Shown: positions 53,443 to 61,734 of the stretch, one piece after another
How positions within the stretch are numbered: position 1 is the first letter of the stretch
Layout: each line of letters starts with the position of its first letter
Source: Pseudomonas rustica
Lineage (GTDB): Bacteria > Pseudomonadota > Gammaproteobacteria > Pseudomonadales > Pseudomonadaceae
Assembly (NCBI RefSeq): GCF_018336155.1
Contig: NZ_JAGYHF010000001.1
Span: forward strand, 496,001-560,000
Direction: 5' to 3'
Length of the DNA stretch: 64,000 nt
Notes under the pieces: generated by a model
What the model was told of the DNA's origin: nothing
The model's database searches: none
What the model saw: only the letters and a program-made list of their open reading frames with translations
Position numbers and translations under genes: made by a program

Positions 53443-53473
53443 ACGCTCAGGCGTCTTCTTGTTCGTCTCGTTA
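53438..53473 (+). promoter_or_regulatory. ECF-type promoter of the heme oxygenase gene
   Basis: TTTTTAC-N16-GTTCGTCTCGTTA, identical blocks and spacing to the receptor promoter at 50726. It ends 30 bp before the ATG of the heme oxygenase gene. Confidence 0.65.
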
Positions 53474-53503
53474 GCAAGCGCCTCTCTTTCTCAAGGATTT
53501 CCC

Positions 53504-54112
53504 ATGACAGCTCAAGACACCGAACAACGCCCTGCCCTGCGTTCGCAACGCTTGAACCAGATCACCAACGAACCGCACACCAAGCTCGATGCACTGGTGA
53601 AGGCTCACGCACCGTTCGAGACCCGCGCCAACTTCGCTCGTTTCGTGGTCGCGCAGTACCTGTTCCAGTCGGAACTGGTCGACCTCTACAACAGCGCCGA
53701 ACTGACCGCCATCGTCCCTGACCTGCCGGCCCGCTGCCGCGCCGAAGCGGCCAAGGCTGACCTCGCCGATCTCGACACCGAAGTCCCGGCCCCGGTCGCT
53801 GGCGCGGTGAAAAACCCGAGCAAGGCACGGGCACTGGGCTGGATCTTTGTGTCCGAAGGTTCGAAGCTCGGCGCTGCGTTCCTGATCAAACGCGCCGTGG
53901 CGCTGGAGCTGAGCGAAACCTTCGGCGCCCGTCACCTCGGTGAGCCAGAAGGTGGCCGTGCCGAAGGCTGGAAGAGCTTCGTGCGCACCCTGGATTCGCT
54001 GGAATTCAGCGCTGAGGAAGAAGCCGAAGTGGAGCAAGGCGCGATCGATGCGTTCAACCGCTTCACCGTGTTGCTGGAACAGGCTTACGCCACCGAGGCC
54101 GAACCGGCCTGA
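53504..54112 (+). CDS. Heme oxygenase (biliverdin-producing)
   Basis: A 202-residue bacterial heme oxygenase of the HemO/PigA group, opening the heme ring to biliverdin, CO and iron in the cytoplasm. The proximal His is in NEPHTKLDALVKAH near residue 25; the distal helix glycine motif appears as ALGWIFVSEGSKLGAAFLIK. AAGGA precedes the ATG at 53504. Although it follows the receptor, a strong terminator separates them; its own promoter matches the receptor's, so it should respond to the same sigma factor. Confidence 0.9.
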   Translation: MTAQDTEQRPALRSQRLNQITNEPHTKLDALVKAHAPFETRANFARFVVAQYLFQSELVDLYNSAELTAIVPDLPARCRAEAAKADLADLDTEVPAPVAGAVKNPSKARALGWIFVSEGSKLGAAFLIKRAVALELSETFGARHLGEPEGGRAEGWKSFVRTLDSLEFSAEEEAEVEQGAIDAFNRFTVLLEQAYATEAEPA

Positions 54113-54136
54113 TTCCCGACACAGCACAAAACCCAT

Positions 54137-54226
54137 TGTGGGAGCGGGCTTGCTCGCGAATGCGGCCTCACATTCGACAGAGATGTTGGCTGACATACCG
54201 CCTTCGCGAGCAAGCCCGCTCCCACA
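54137..54226. repeat. Paired inverted repeat (family D, TGTGGGAGCGGGCTTGCTCGC)
   Basis: TGTGGGAGCGGGCTTGCTCG and complement, 90 bp overall; second copy at 57225. Confidence 0.9.
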
Positions 54227-54285
54227 TGGGAACTGCAACAACCTGTAAGATCCCGATCCCGCTTCAGAAGCATCCCGCCGAGCCC

Positions 54286-54681
54286 ATGCCGCAACCAGCC
54301 TCCTCCAAACTCGCCCGCGTGCTGTTCGGCCTCCTGGCCTACGTCAGCCTCGGCATCGGCCTGATCGCCATTGTCGTGCCCGGCCTGCCAACCACCGAGT
54401 TCATCCTCCTCGCCGCCTGGGCCGCCACCCGCAGTTCGCCGCGCCTGAGTGCCTGGCTGGAAAACCATCGCCTGTTCGGGCCGATTCTGAGCAACTGGCG
54501 CAACGGCAAAATCATCGCGCGCAAAGCCAAAGTCAGCGCGACGGTGAGCATGTTGCTGTGCGCGACGTTGATGCTGGTGATGCTCGATCACGGCTGGCCG
54601 ATCTATCTGGCGATTGCCGGGATGGGGTTGGGGAATCTGTGGATCTGGTCGCGCCCGGAAACCATCACTAAACCCGCCTGA
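54286..54681 (+). CDS. DUF454 (YbaN) family inner-membrane protein
   Basis: A 131-residue membrane protein with the DUF454 signature GLIAIVVPGLPTTEFILLAAWAATRSSP (split across residues 24-52), two to three membrane segments (12-34, 36-52, 86-120) and a central LENHRLFGPILSNWRNGKII. No function is established. In several pseudomonads it follows the hem/pig heme oxygenase gene, so a link with heme use is possible. Confidence 0.88.
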   Translation: MPQPASSKLARVLFGLLAYVSLGIGLIAIVVPGLPTTEFILLAAWAATRSSPRLSAWLENHRLFGPILSNWRNGKIIARKAKVSATVSMLLCATLMLVMLDHGWPIYLAIAGMGLGNLWIWSRPETITKPA

Positions 54682-55066
54682 TATTTCAAAGATCACTCCA
54701 AATCTGCGGCATACATAAACCCTGTGGCGAGGGGATTTATCCCCGCTGGGCTGCGAAGCAGCCCCAAACCCGGCCCCCCCGTTCCACTGACAGACCGCAT
54801 TATCTTGTCTAACGACTGCTTCGCAGCCGAACGGGGATAAATCCCCTCGCCACAAGTGCCCTCCAATTCACGCAAACACTTCCCTGAAATTGCTCTGATT
54901 TCCAGCACTTTCCCCTGCGCAAACGTTTAGCGCTGTCCGTTCGTCGGCGCGCGCCTCATGCCTTTTCGCCTCGCGCCGATGAGCATTCATGGCGCTGAAT
55001 GGATTTGGCGAACCGGGTAGTCCATACCCGCAAGCCACCCGTTTAATCCATTCGCGAGATCGCCCC
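54682..55066. other. 385-bp intergenic region
   Basis: Holds a family E repeat pair (54723-54854) and the leader of the chemoreceptor gene. A GCCGATGA at 54975 resembles a FliA -10 element, but no TAAA is found at the right distance. No coding sequence. Confidence 0.6.
54723..54854. repeat. Paired inverted repeat (family E)
   Basis: TGTGGCGAGGGGATTTATCC arms with GCTGCGAAGCAGCC inner sequence; same family as the pair at 36528. Confidence 0.9.
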
Positions 55067-57205
55067 ATGTTCGACTCTCTGTCCATCCGCCTGAAAATCG
55101 TCCTGCTCTCCGGTCTGTGCCTGCTCGGTGTGGTCGCGCTGATTGTTGGCATGAACATCTACCAGACCAACCAGAACGATGAACTGGTCAGCAACTCCAG
55201 CAACCAGCTGCTCACCGCCAGTGTGCAAAACCTGCTGCAAGCCAAAGCCGCCGAACAAGCGGTGCGGGTGCAGAAAACCTTTGGCGAAAGCTTGTTGGTG
55301 ATTACCGCGCTGGCGGATCAGATCAAAGACCTGCGCGTGATGGCCGCCAAGCGTTCGCTGGACGCCGGCGCCCTGCGCGAAGAGTTGAACCAGAGCCTGA
55401 AAACCGCCTTCGAGCGCAACGATAAAGTGCTCGGCATCTGGCTCGCCTTCGAACCCAACGGCCTCGACGGCAAGGACAGCGAGTTCGCCAACGACGCCGC
55501 GCGCCAGTCCAACGAAGCCGGACGGTTCGCGACCTATTGGAGTCGTGCAGCCGGCGCCTCGCTGAACACGATCATGGTCGAAGAAGACCTGACCAAAACT
55601 ACCCTCAGCGTCAGCGGCACACCGTACAACAGCTGGTACACCTGCCCTCGCGACAACAAACGCACCTGTTTGCTCGACCCGTACGCAGACACCGTGGGCA
55701 ATAAGGAAATGCTCATGACGACCATTTCCGTGCCGTTGATTGTCGACGGCAAAGCGATCGGCGTGGTCGGTGTCGACATCGCCCTCGACGCGCTGCAAGC
55801 AGCCGCCGTCGAGTCGCAACGCAACCTCTTCAACAACGCCGGGCACATGCTCATCGTCTCCGGCAGCGGCGTGCTCGGCGCCGACAGTTCGGACGCGGCC
55901 AAGGTCGGCAAAAAGATCAACGACACCCTCGGCGCCAATGGCCAGGACGTACTGCAACTGCTCGCCTCCGGCACACCGAAAATCCTCGAACAGGGCGACC
56001 TGATCCGTGCGGTGTACCCGGTCGACCCGATTGGCAACTCGCGCGCTTGGGGCGTGGTCATCGACCTGCCGAAACAAGTGCTGCTCGCCGACTCGGTCAA
56101 GCTGCAAGCGGTGCTCGATGATGCCCAGAAAACCGGCGTGCTCACCGCGCTGCTGGTGGCTGTGGTGGCTGGCGTGGTTGGTCTCCTGCTGATCTGGCTG
56201 ACCGCGTCTGGCGTGACGCGTCCGATCAACAGCGTCGCCGAGATGCTGAAGAACATCGCCAGCGGCGAAGGTGATCTGACCCAGCGTCTGAACTACAGCA
56301 AAAAAGATGAACTGGGCGAACTGGTGAACTGGTTCAACCGCTTCCTCGACAAGCTGCAACCGACCATCGCGCAGATCAAACAGAGCATCACCGAAGCGCG
56401 CGGCACCGCCGACCAGTCTTCGGAAATCGCCCGTCAGACCAGCGAAGGCATGCAGGTGCAGTTCCGCGAAATCGATCAGGTCGCCACCGCGTCCAACGAA
56501 ATGAGCGCCACCGCCCACGACGTCGCCAACAGCGCGTCGAATGCAGCCAACGCCGCGAAAGGTGCCGATCAGTCGGCGAAGGACGGCATGTCGATCATCG
56601 AACGCAGCACCCGCGACATCAATCAACTGGCCGATGAAGTCAGCAAAGCGGTGACCGAAGTTGAAGCGCTGGCGGTCAACAGCGAGCAGATCGGTTCGGT
56701 ACTGGAAGTGATCCGCAGCATCGCCGAACAAACCAACCTGCTCGCGCTCAACGCGGCGATTGAAGCGGCCCGTGCCGGTGAAAGCGGGCGTGGTTTCGCC
56801 GTGGTCGCCGACGAGGTGCGTAACCTCGCCAAACGCACGCAGGATTCGGTGGAAGAGATTCGCGTGGTGATCGAGCGTATTCAGACCGGCACGCGCGGCG
56901 TGGTCGCGACCATGCATTCGAGCCAGACTCAGGCACACAACAACGCCGGGCAGATTCGTCAGGCCGTGGATGCGCTGGGCAAGATCAGCGACGCGGTGAC
57001 GGTGATCAGCGACATGAATCTGCAGATTGCCAGCGCGGCGGAACAGCAGAGCGCGGTGGCCGAAGAGGTTAATCGCAACGTTTCGGCGATTCGCACCGTG
57101 ACCGAGACCTTGACCGGACAAGCCACCGAGTCGGCCGCGATCAGCAGCCAGCTCAATGCACTGGCGAGCCAGCAGATGAAATTGATGGATCAGTTCCGCG
57201 TCTAG
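55067..57205 (+). CDS. Methyl-accepting chemotaxis protein, dCache-type
   Basis: A 712-residue transmembrane chemoreceptor. Membrane segment 1 about 11-31, a large periplasmic domain about 33-360 with dCache-like features ([46 protein letters not shown]), segment 2 about 362-388, HAMP ([20 protein letters not shown]) and the signalling hairpin with tip [20 protein letters not shown]. The PNG...D and GVVGVDI motifs are usual for dCache domains; the exact amino-acid-binding signature is not complete, so the ligand cannot be named. Confidence 0.92.
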   Translation: MFDSLSIRLKIVLLSGLCLLGVVALIVGMNIYQTNQNDELVSNSSNQLLTASVQNLLQAKAAEQAVRVQKTFGESLLVITALADQIKDLRVMAAKRSLDAGALREELNQSLKTAFERNDKVLGIWLAFEPNGLDGKDSEFANDAARQSNEAGRFATYWSRAAGASLNTIMVEEDLTKTTLSVSGTPYNSWYTCPRDNKRTCLLDPYADTVGNKEMLMTTISVPLIVDGKAIGVVGVDIALDALQAAAVESQRNLFNNAGHMLIVSGSGVLGADSSDAAKVGKKINDTLGANGQDVLQLLASGTPKILEQGDLIRAVYPVDPIGNSRAWGVVIDLPKQVLLADSVKLQAVLDDAQKTGVLTALLVAVVAGVVGLLLIWLTASGVTRPINSVAEMLKNIASGEGDLTQRLNYSKKDELGELVNWFNRFLDKLQPTIAQIKQSITEARGTADQSSEIARQTSEGMQVQFREIDQVATASNEMSATAHDVANSASNAANAAKGADQSAKDGMSIIERSTRDINQLADEVSKAVTEVEALAVNSEQIGSVLEVIRSIAEQTNLLALNAAIEAARAGESGRGFAVVADEVRNLAKRTQDSVEEIRVVIERIQTGTRGVVATMHSSQTQAHNNAGQIRQAVDALGKISDAVTVISDMNLQIASAAEQQSAVAEEVNRNVSAIRTVTETLTGQATESAAISSQLNALASQQMKLMDQFRV

Positions 57206-57224
57206 ACCCTCATCACACATTCCC

Positions 57225-57313
57225 TGTGGGAGCGGGCTTGCTCGCGAAGGCGTAAGTTCCTGCAACATCGCAGTGACTGAAACATCGCTTTCGCGAGCAA
57301 GCCCGCTCCCACA
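57225..57313. repeat. Paired inverted repeat (family D)
   Basis: TGTGGGAGCGGGCTTGCTCG and complement, between the chemoreceptor and the CoA transferase gene. Confidence 0.9.
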
Positions 57314-57398
57314 AGGGAAGCGAGTTCACATTCCCGGATTTCATCTGCCTCAAGATTCTTTTGCACTATCATCGCCCTCTCGCTCCGGAGGGCCTTCG

Positions 57399-58748
57399 AT
57401 GACTGATTTACTCACGTCCATTCAAGCCGCACTCGGCTTGCCGCACACGCCGATTGCGTTCACCGCCAGTGGCGCCCTGCCCTCGGCCTTCGCCGTCACC
57501 GATCTTGCCTGCGCCAGCATCGCCGCTGCCGGGCAAGCCATCAGCGAACTCTTGCAGCAACAAACCGGCCACCTGCCCGCCGTAGAAGTCGATCGTCGCC
57601 TGGCCTCGTTCTGGTTCTCCTCATCACTGCGCCCGATCGGCTGGCAAGTGCCACCGCTGTGGGATCCGGTCGCCGGCGACTACGCAACGCGCGACGGCTG
57701 GATTCGCCTGCACACCAACGCCCCGCATCACCGCGCCGCCGCTGAACGCGTGCTCGGTGCCTGCGCCGACCGCGCGGCGATGGCGGCGAAAGTCGCGCAA
57801 TGGGCGAGCACGGAACTGGAGCAAGCGGTGGTCGACGCCAAGGGTTGCGCCGCCGAAATGCGCAGTTGGGCGCAGTGGCAACAGCATCCGCAGGGGTTGG
57901 CGGTGAATGCCGAGCCGCTTGTTCACTTCTTCGCAGATCAGGATGAACATGCGAAATCGTGGCAAGGCTCGGTTGAGCGACCGTTGGCCGGGATCAAGGT
58001 GTTGGATCTGACGCGAGTACTCGCCGGCCCTACCGCCAGTCGTTTCCTCGCGGGGCTCGGTGCTGAGGTTTTGCGCATCGATCCGCCGACCTGGAACGAG
58101 CCCGGCGTCGTCCCGGAGATGACCTTGGGCAAACGCTGCGCACGGCTGGATTTGCAGGTTCCGGCGGATCGCGCGGTGTTCGAGAGTCTGCTGAAAGACG
58201 CCGACATTCTGCTGCACGGTTATCGCGCTGATGCGTTGGAGAATCTTGGTTTCGGTGTTGAACGTCGTCGCCAATTGGCACCGGGATTGATCGACGTCTG
58301 CCTCAACGCTTACGGCTGGAGCGGCCCGTGGCAAAACCGCCGGGGTTTCGACAGCCTGGTGCAAATGAGCAGCGGCATCGCTGAGGCCGGGCAGCGCTGG
58401 AAGCACGCGGACAAACCGACGCCGTTGCCGGTGCAGGCGTTGGATCATGCGACCGGCTATTTGATGGCGGCGAGTGCGATCAGATTACTGACTGAGCGGT
58501 TGCGGAATGGGCATGGTGGTTCGGCACGGTTGTCATTGGCGCGGACGGCGGGGTTGTTGATCGAACACGGGGCTGGAATAGCCGAAGCGTTGCGTGCCGA
58601 GGATGAACAAGACCAAGGGTTGCCCTTGGAACAAACCCAATGGGGGCCAGCACATCGGTTGCTGGCGCCGGTGAAGATCAGCGGCACACCGTTGCAGTGG
58701 GCGTTGCCGGCGACGGATTTGGCCGCCCACCGGCCGCAGTGGGTTTGA
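57399..58748 (+). CDS. CaiB/BaiF-type (family III) CoA transferase-like protein
   Basis: A 449-residue protein of the CoA-transferase III family. The second half carries the typical GIKVLDLTRVLAGPTASRFL (about residue 198) and LGAEVLRIDPPTWNE; catalytic Asp likely in RGFDSLVQMSSGIAEA (about 326). The N-terminal 190 residues are a degenerate first domain (VEVDRRLASFWFSSSLRP). GGAGGG lies 8 bp before ATG 57399. Substrate unknown; single-gene context gives no help. Confidence 0.87.
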   Translation: MTDLLTSIQAALGLPHTPIAFTASGALPSAFAVTDLACASIAAAGQAISELLQQQTGHLPAVEVDRRLASFWFSSSLRPIGWQVPPLWDPVAGDYATRDGWIRLHTNAPHHRAAAERVLGACADRAAMAAKVAQWASTELEQAVVDAKGCAAEMRSWAQWQQHPQGLAVNAEPLVHFFADQDEHAKSWQGSVERPLAGIKVLDLTRVLAGPTASRFLAGLGAEVLRIDPPTWNEPGVVPEMTLGKRCARLDLQVPADRAVFESLLKDADILLHGYRADALENLGFGVERRRQLAPGLIDVCLNAYGWSGPWQNRRGFDSLVQMSSGIAEAGQRWKHADKPTPLPVQALDHATGYLMAASAIRLLTERLRNGHGGSARLSLARTAGLLIEHGAGIAEALRAEDEQDQGLPLEQTQWGPAHRLLAPVKISGTPLQWALPATDLAAHRPQWV

Positions 58749-58752
58749 AGAG

Positions 58753-58960
58753 CCCCTCACCCTAGCCCTCTCCCAGGGGGAGAGGGGACTGATTGGGGGA
58801 TATTGGCGAGATTCACCGACTTGAAAGATTGGTGTTGAATCCAACATCAGCATGGAAAATTGGCCTTGAATCCATAATCGCCTCGGTTACTCAGGTCGAT
58901 GTATAGCGCCAGACACCTCGGTCGGCCCCCTCTCCCTCTGGGAGAGGGCTGGGGTGAGGG
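58753..58960. repeat. Paired inverted repeat (family F), extends into alkA
   Basis: CCCCTCACCCTAGCCCTCTC at the left and its inverted partner at the right (58925-58960). The right arm encodes the last part of the alkA reading frame. Confidence 0.88.
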
Positions 58961-59814
58961 TGACTCAAAGACGCCCACAAAACCTGCGCCGCATACCCGC
59001 GATAAGGCCGCCAACCCTCCGCCCGCACAGCCAATTCCCGCGCCGTCGGCCGCTGTCCTTCCAACACTTCCAACGCCCGCAACAACCCGACATCGCCATG
59101 GGGAAACCCATCCAGATCGCGCAATTGCCGCAGCGCAATGTACTGCGCCGTCCACTCGCCAATCCCGTGCAACGCCAGCAACCGCGCCACCCCGCCTTCG
59201 CGATAAGGCTCAAATAATGCAGGATCATCAAGCAACGCCTGCGCCACGCCCGACAGTGTCCGCCCTCGACTCTTGGGCATCCCCAACGCTGCCAAATCCG
59301 CCTCAGCCAACACACAGGCCTCAGGAAACACATAACTCAAACCCGGCACCGTCGATTGCAACGGCGCGCCATACTGAGCCACCAATTTCCCCGCCAAGCG
59401 AATTGCCGCCACCACGGTAATCTGCTGCCCGAGCACTGCACGAAACGCCAGTTCCAAACCATCCCACGCCCCCGGAATGCGTAACCCGGGACGCCTGGCC
59501 ATCAACCGCGCCAGCAGCGGATCCCGCGCAAGATGCCCTTGCATCACTGCCACATCCGCATCCAGATCGAACATCCGCCGCAACCGCCGAACAATCTCCG
59601 GCAGCGCCTGCGAATCAGGAAAATCCACTTCAACCGCCAGCGAATCACCAGCACCGGGCCACACTGAAACCGTGCCATGCACCCCGTTCAACCCGATGCT
59701 GCGCGAGTACACGCCATCGACCACGGCCTCCATCCCGACCACCGCCCGCGCCGTGAGAAAACCCAGCATCGCCTCCCAGTCATACGGCGGTTGATAGGCC
59801 AGCGCCAACCTCAC
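58891..59814 (-). CDS. alkA: DNA-3-methyladenine glycosylase II (AlkA)
   Basis: A 307-residue base-excision glycosylase. N-terminal AlkA domain (LALAYQPPYDWEAMLGFLTARAV), helix-hairpin-helix LALHGIGEWTAQYIALRQL and catalytic Asp in FPHGDVGLLRALE (about 249). The core ends near residue 285 (AAQVLWASLSH); the last 22 residues, HPHPSPLPEGEGADRGVWRY and two more, are encoded by a family F repeat. Start is GTG at 59814, overlapping the TGA of arcD (GTGA). It removes alkylated bases; this position after an antiporter gene is unusual. Confidence 0.92.
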   Translation of the reverse strand: MRLALAYQPPYDWEAMLGFLTARAVVGMEAVVDGVYSRSIGLNGVHGTVSVWPGAGDSLAVEVDFPDSQALPEIVRRLRRMFDLDADVAVMQGHLARDPLLARLMARRPGLRIPGAWDGLELAFRAVLGQQITVVAAIRLAGKLVAQYGAPLQSTVPGLSYVFPEACVLAEADLAALGMPKSRGRTLSGVAQALLDDPALFEPYREGGVARLLALHGIGEWTAQYIALRQLRDLDGFPHGDVGLLRALEVLEGQRPTARELAVRAEGWRPYRGYAAQVLWASLSHPHPSPLPEGEGADRGVWRYTST

Positions 59815-61238
59815 AACGACAGCATGCCGCTGTACAAGCCATACGCCGCCAGACCCGCACCGATAATGACGACGGTAAAGATGCCCTTCTCAATAGACGT
59901 GAAAATCGGCTCGCCCTGCTCATGTTTGGCCTTGGCAAACAGGATCACCCCCGGCGCATACAGCAGCGCCGACAGCAGCAAATATTTCACCCCGCCGGCG
60001 TACAGCAACCACACCGCATAACCCAGGGCGATGCCGCCGATCAGCAAATCCTTGGTGCGTTCGGCCGAGGCGTGTTCGTAGGTTTCGCCACGCCCGCTCA
60101 GCAGCACGGCATACGCCGCCGACCACAGATACGGCACCAGAATCATCGACGACGCCAGATAAATCAGGCTGGTGTAGGTGCCCGCCGAAAACAGGGTGAT
60201 CAGCAGGAAAATCTGGATCATCGCGTTGGTCAGCCACAACGCGTTCACCGGCACGTGGTTTTTGTTTTCCTTTTTAAGGAACGCCGGCATGGTTTTGTCT
60301 TTGGCCGTGGCGAAAAGGATTTCCGCGCAGAGCAGCGCCCACGACAGCAGCGCACCGAGCAGCGAGATTGCCAGGCCGATGCTGATCAGCAGCGCGCCCC
60401 ACGGCCCGACGATGTGTTCCAGCACCGCGGCCAGCGAAGGGTTTTGCAGGTTGGCCAGTTCCGGCTGGCTCATGATCCCCAGCGACAGCACGTTGACCAG
60501 CACCAGCAGCGCCAGCACACCGATAAAACCGATCACGGTGGCGCGGCCGACGTCGCTGCGTTTCTCCGCGCGCGCTGAATAGACACTAGCGCCTTCGATG
60601 CCGATAAACACGAACACCGTGACCAACATCATGTTGCGCACTTGATCCATGACATTGCCGAAATTAGGGTTGCTGGTGCCCCAGATGTCGCGGGTAAAAA
60701 TGTCGGCCTTGAAGGCGACGGCGGCGATGACGATGAACATGATCAGTGGCACGATCTTCGCCACCGTGGTCACCTGATTGATGAACGCTGCCTCTTTGAT
60801 CCCGCGCATCACCAGAAAATGCACGCACCACAACAGCACCGAAGCGCAGCCGATGGCGATCGGCGTATTGCCCTGACCGAACACCGGAAAGAAGTAGCCG
60901 AGGGTGCTGAATAAAAGGACGAAATAACCGACGTTACCCAGCCAGGCGCTGATCCAGTAACCCCACGCCGATGAAAATCCCATGTAGTCGCCGAACCCGG
61001 CCTTGGCATAGGCGTAGACACCGGAATCCAGTTCAGGCTTGCGGTTGGCCAGAGTCTGAAAGACGAACGCCAGCGTGAGCATGCCGATCGCGGTGATGCC
61101 CCAACCGATCAATATCGCCCCGGCATCGGCCCGCGCCGCCATGTTCTGCGGCAGCGAGAAAATCCCCCCACCAATCATCGACCCCACCACCAGAGCGATC
61201 AACGCGCCTAGGCGCAGCTTTTGCGTCGGTTGCGACAT
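59811..61238 (-). CDS. arcD: Arginine/ornithine antiporter (copy 1)
   Basis: A 475-residue APC-superfamily transporter with about 12 membrane segments. Signature GSMIGGGIFSLPQNMAARAD at the N-terminus, conserved GIEGASVYSARAEKRSDVG and NHVPVNALWLTNAMIQIFLL. It is very similar along its full length to the second copy at 61735, in opposite orientation. GGGAG precedes the ATG. It exchanges arginine for ornithine or a related pair; being outside the arc operon, substrate may have drifted. Confidence 0.92.
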   Translation of the reverse strand: MSQPTQKLRLGALIALVVGSMIGGGIFSLPQNMAARADAGAILIGWGITAIGMLTLAFVFQTLANRKPELDSGVYAYAKAGFGDYMGFSSAWGYWISAWLGNVGYFVLLFSTLGYFFPVFGQGNTPIAIGCASVLLWCVHFLVMRGIKEAAFINQVTTVAKIVPLIMFIVIAAVAFKADIFTRDIWGTSNPNFGNVMDQVRNMMLVTVFVFIGIEGASVYSARAEKRSDVGRATVIGFIGVLALLVLVNVLSLGIMSQPELANLQNPSLAAVLEHIVGPWGALLISIGLAISLLGALLSWALLCAEILFATAKDKTMPAFLKKENKNHVPVNALWLTNAMIQIFLLITLFSAGTYTSLIYLASSMILVPYLWSAAYAVLLSGRGETYEHASAERTKDLLIGGIALGYAVWLLYAGGVKYLLLSALLYAPGVILFAKAKHEQGEPIFTSIEKGIFTVVIIGAGLAAYGLYSGMLSL

Positions 61239-61734
61239 TCAAATCTCCCTTCCTGATCAACGAATTCTCAATTTCCAGCCAAACCTCAGGATCCACCCAA
61301 ACCCCAGATGCACCGAACCCCTCACCACAGGTTTATGACTTAACTAACTAAATGGGTAAAGAGTAAGTACGTTTATTAGATAACGCCAACAAATGCCCAT
61401 TTATATATAGCCGATCACGCTAACGCCTAGCACGCTCAGACAATTTTGTGCGCTGATCCTAATAAATCAATTCTGTACTGAAAACAGACGCGGAAAATTT
61501 GCCAATCCGCCAAAACGAACTAGCGTCATAATTCGAAAGTAATAATAGCCATTCCCAAGCATGTAGCCACAAAGCGTCTAAATCGGGCTTCGCAGACGAT
61601 AGCTTTATGCCTTCAGCCGATTCATAAGTCATTCATTAACAATGGAATGTGACCATGCACTGATCTAAGTCAGCTAACTGAACAGACAACAGAACTACGC
61701 TGTGATCTCTCTTCTCCTGCAATGGAGTCATGCA
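61239..61734. other. 496-bp region between divergent arcD genes
   Basis: AT-rich control region. It contains an ANR-type box (61660-61673) and a matching -10 for arcD2. No coding sequence, repeat family or RNA gene was seen. The promoter for arcD1 was not identified. Confidence 0.7.
61660..61673 (+). promoter_or_regulatory. ANR/FNR-type box upstream of arcD2-arcA
   Basis: CTGATCTAAGTCAG fits TTGAT-N4-GTCAA with core TGAT-N4-GTCA intact. Its centre is 32 bp upstream of TACGCT (61696-61701), the spacing of a -41.5 activator site to a -10 element. Confidence 0.6.

Noticed and set aside
54975..54982. FliA (sigma-28) promoter for the chemoreceptor gene
   Set aside because: GCCGATGA resembles the -10, but no TAAA-like -35 lies at the required distance.
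55043..57268. 741-codon open frame antisense to the chemoreceptor
   Set aside because: Shadow of a real gene; no ribosome-binding site or recognisable domains.
1531..58960. Recurring repeats as a CRISPR array
   Set aside because: Copies are dispersed, paired and palindromic, not regularly spaced direct repeats, and no cas genes are present.
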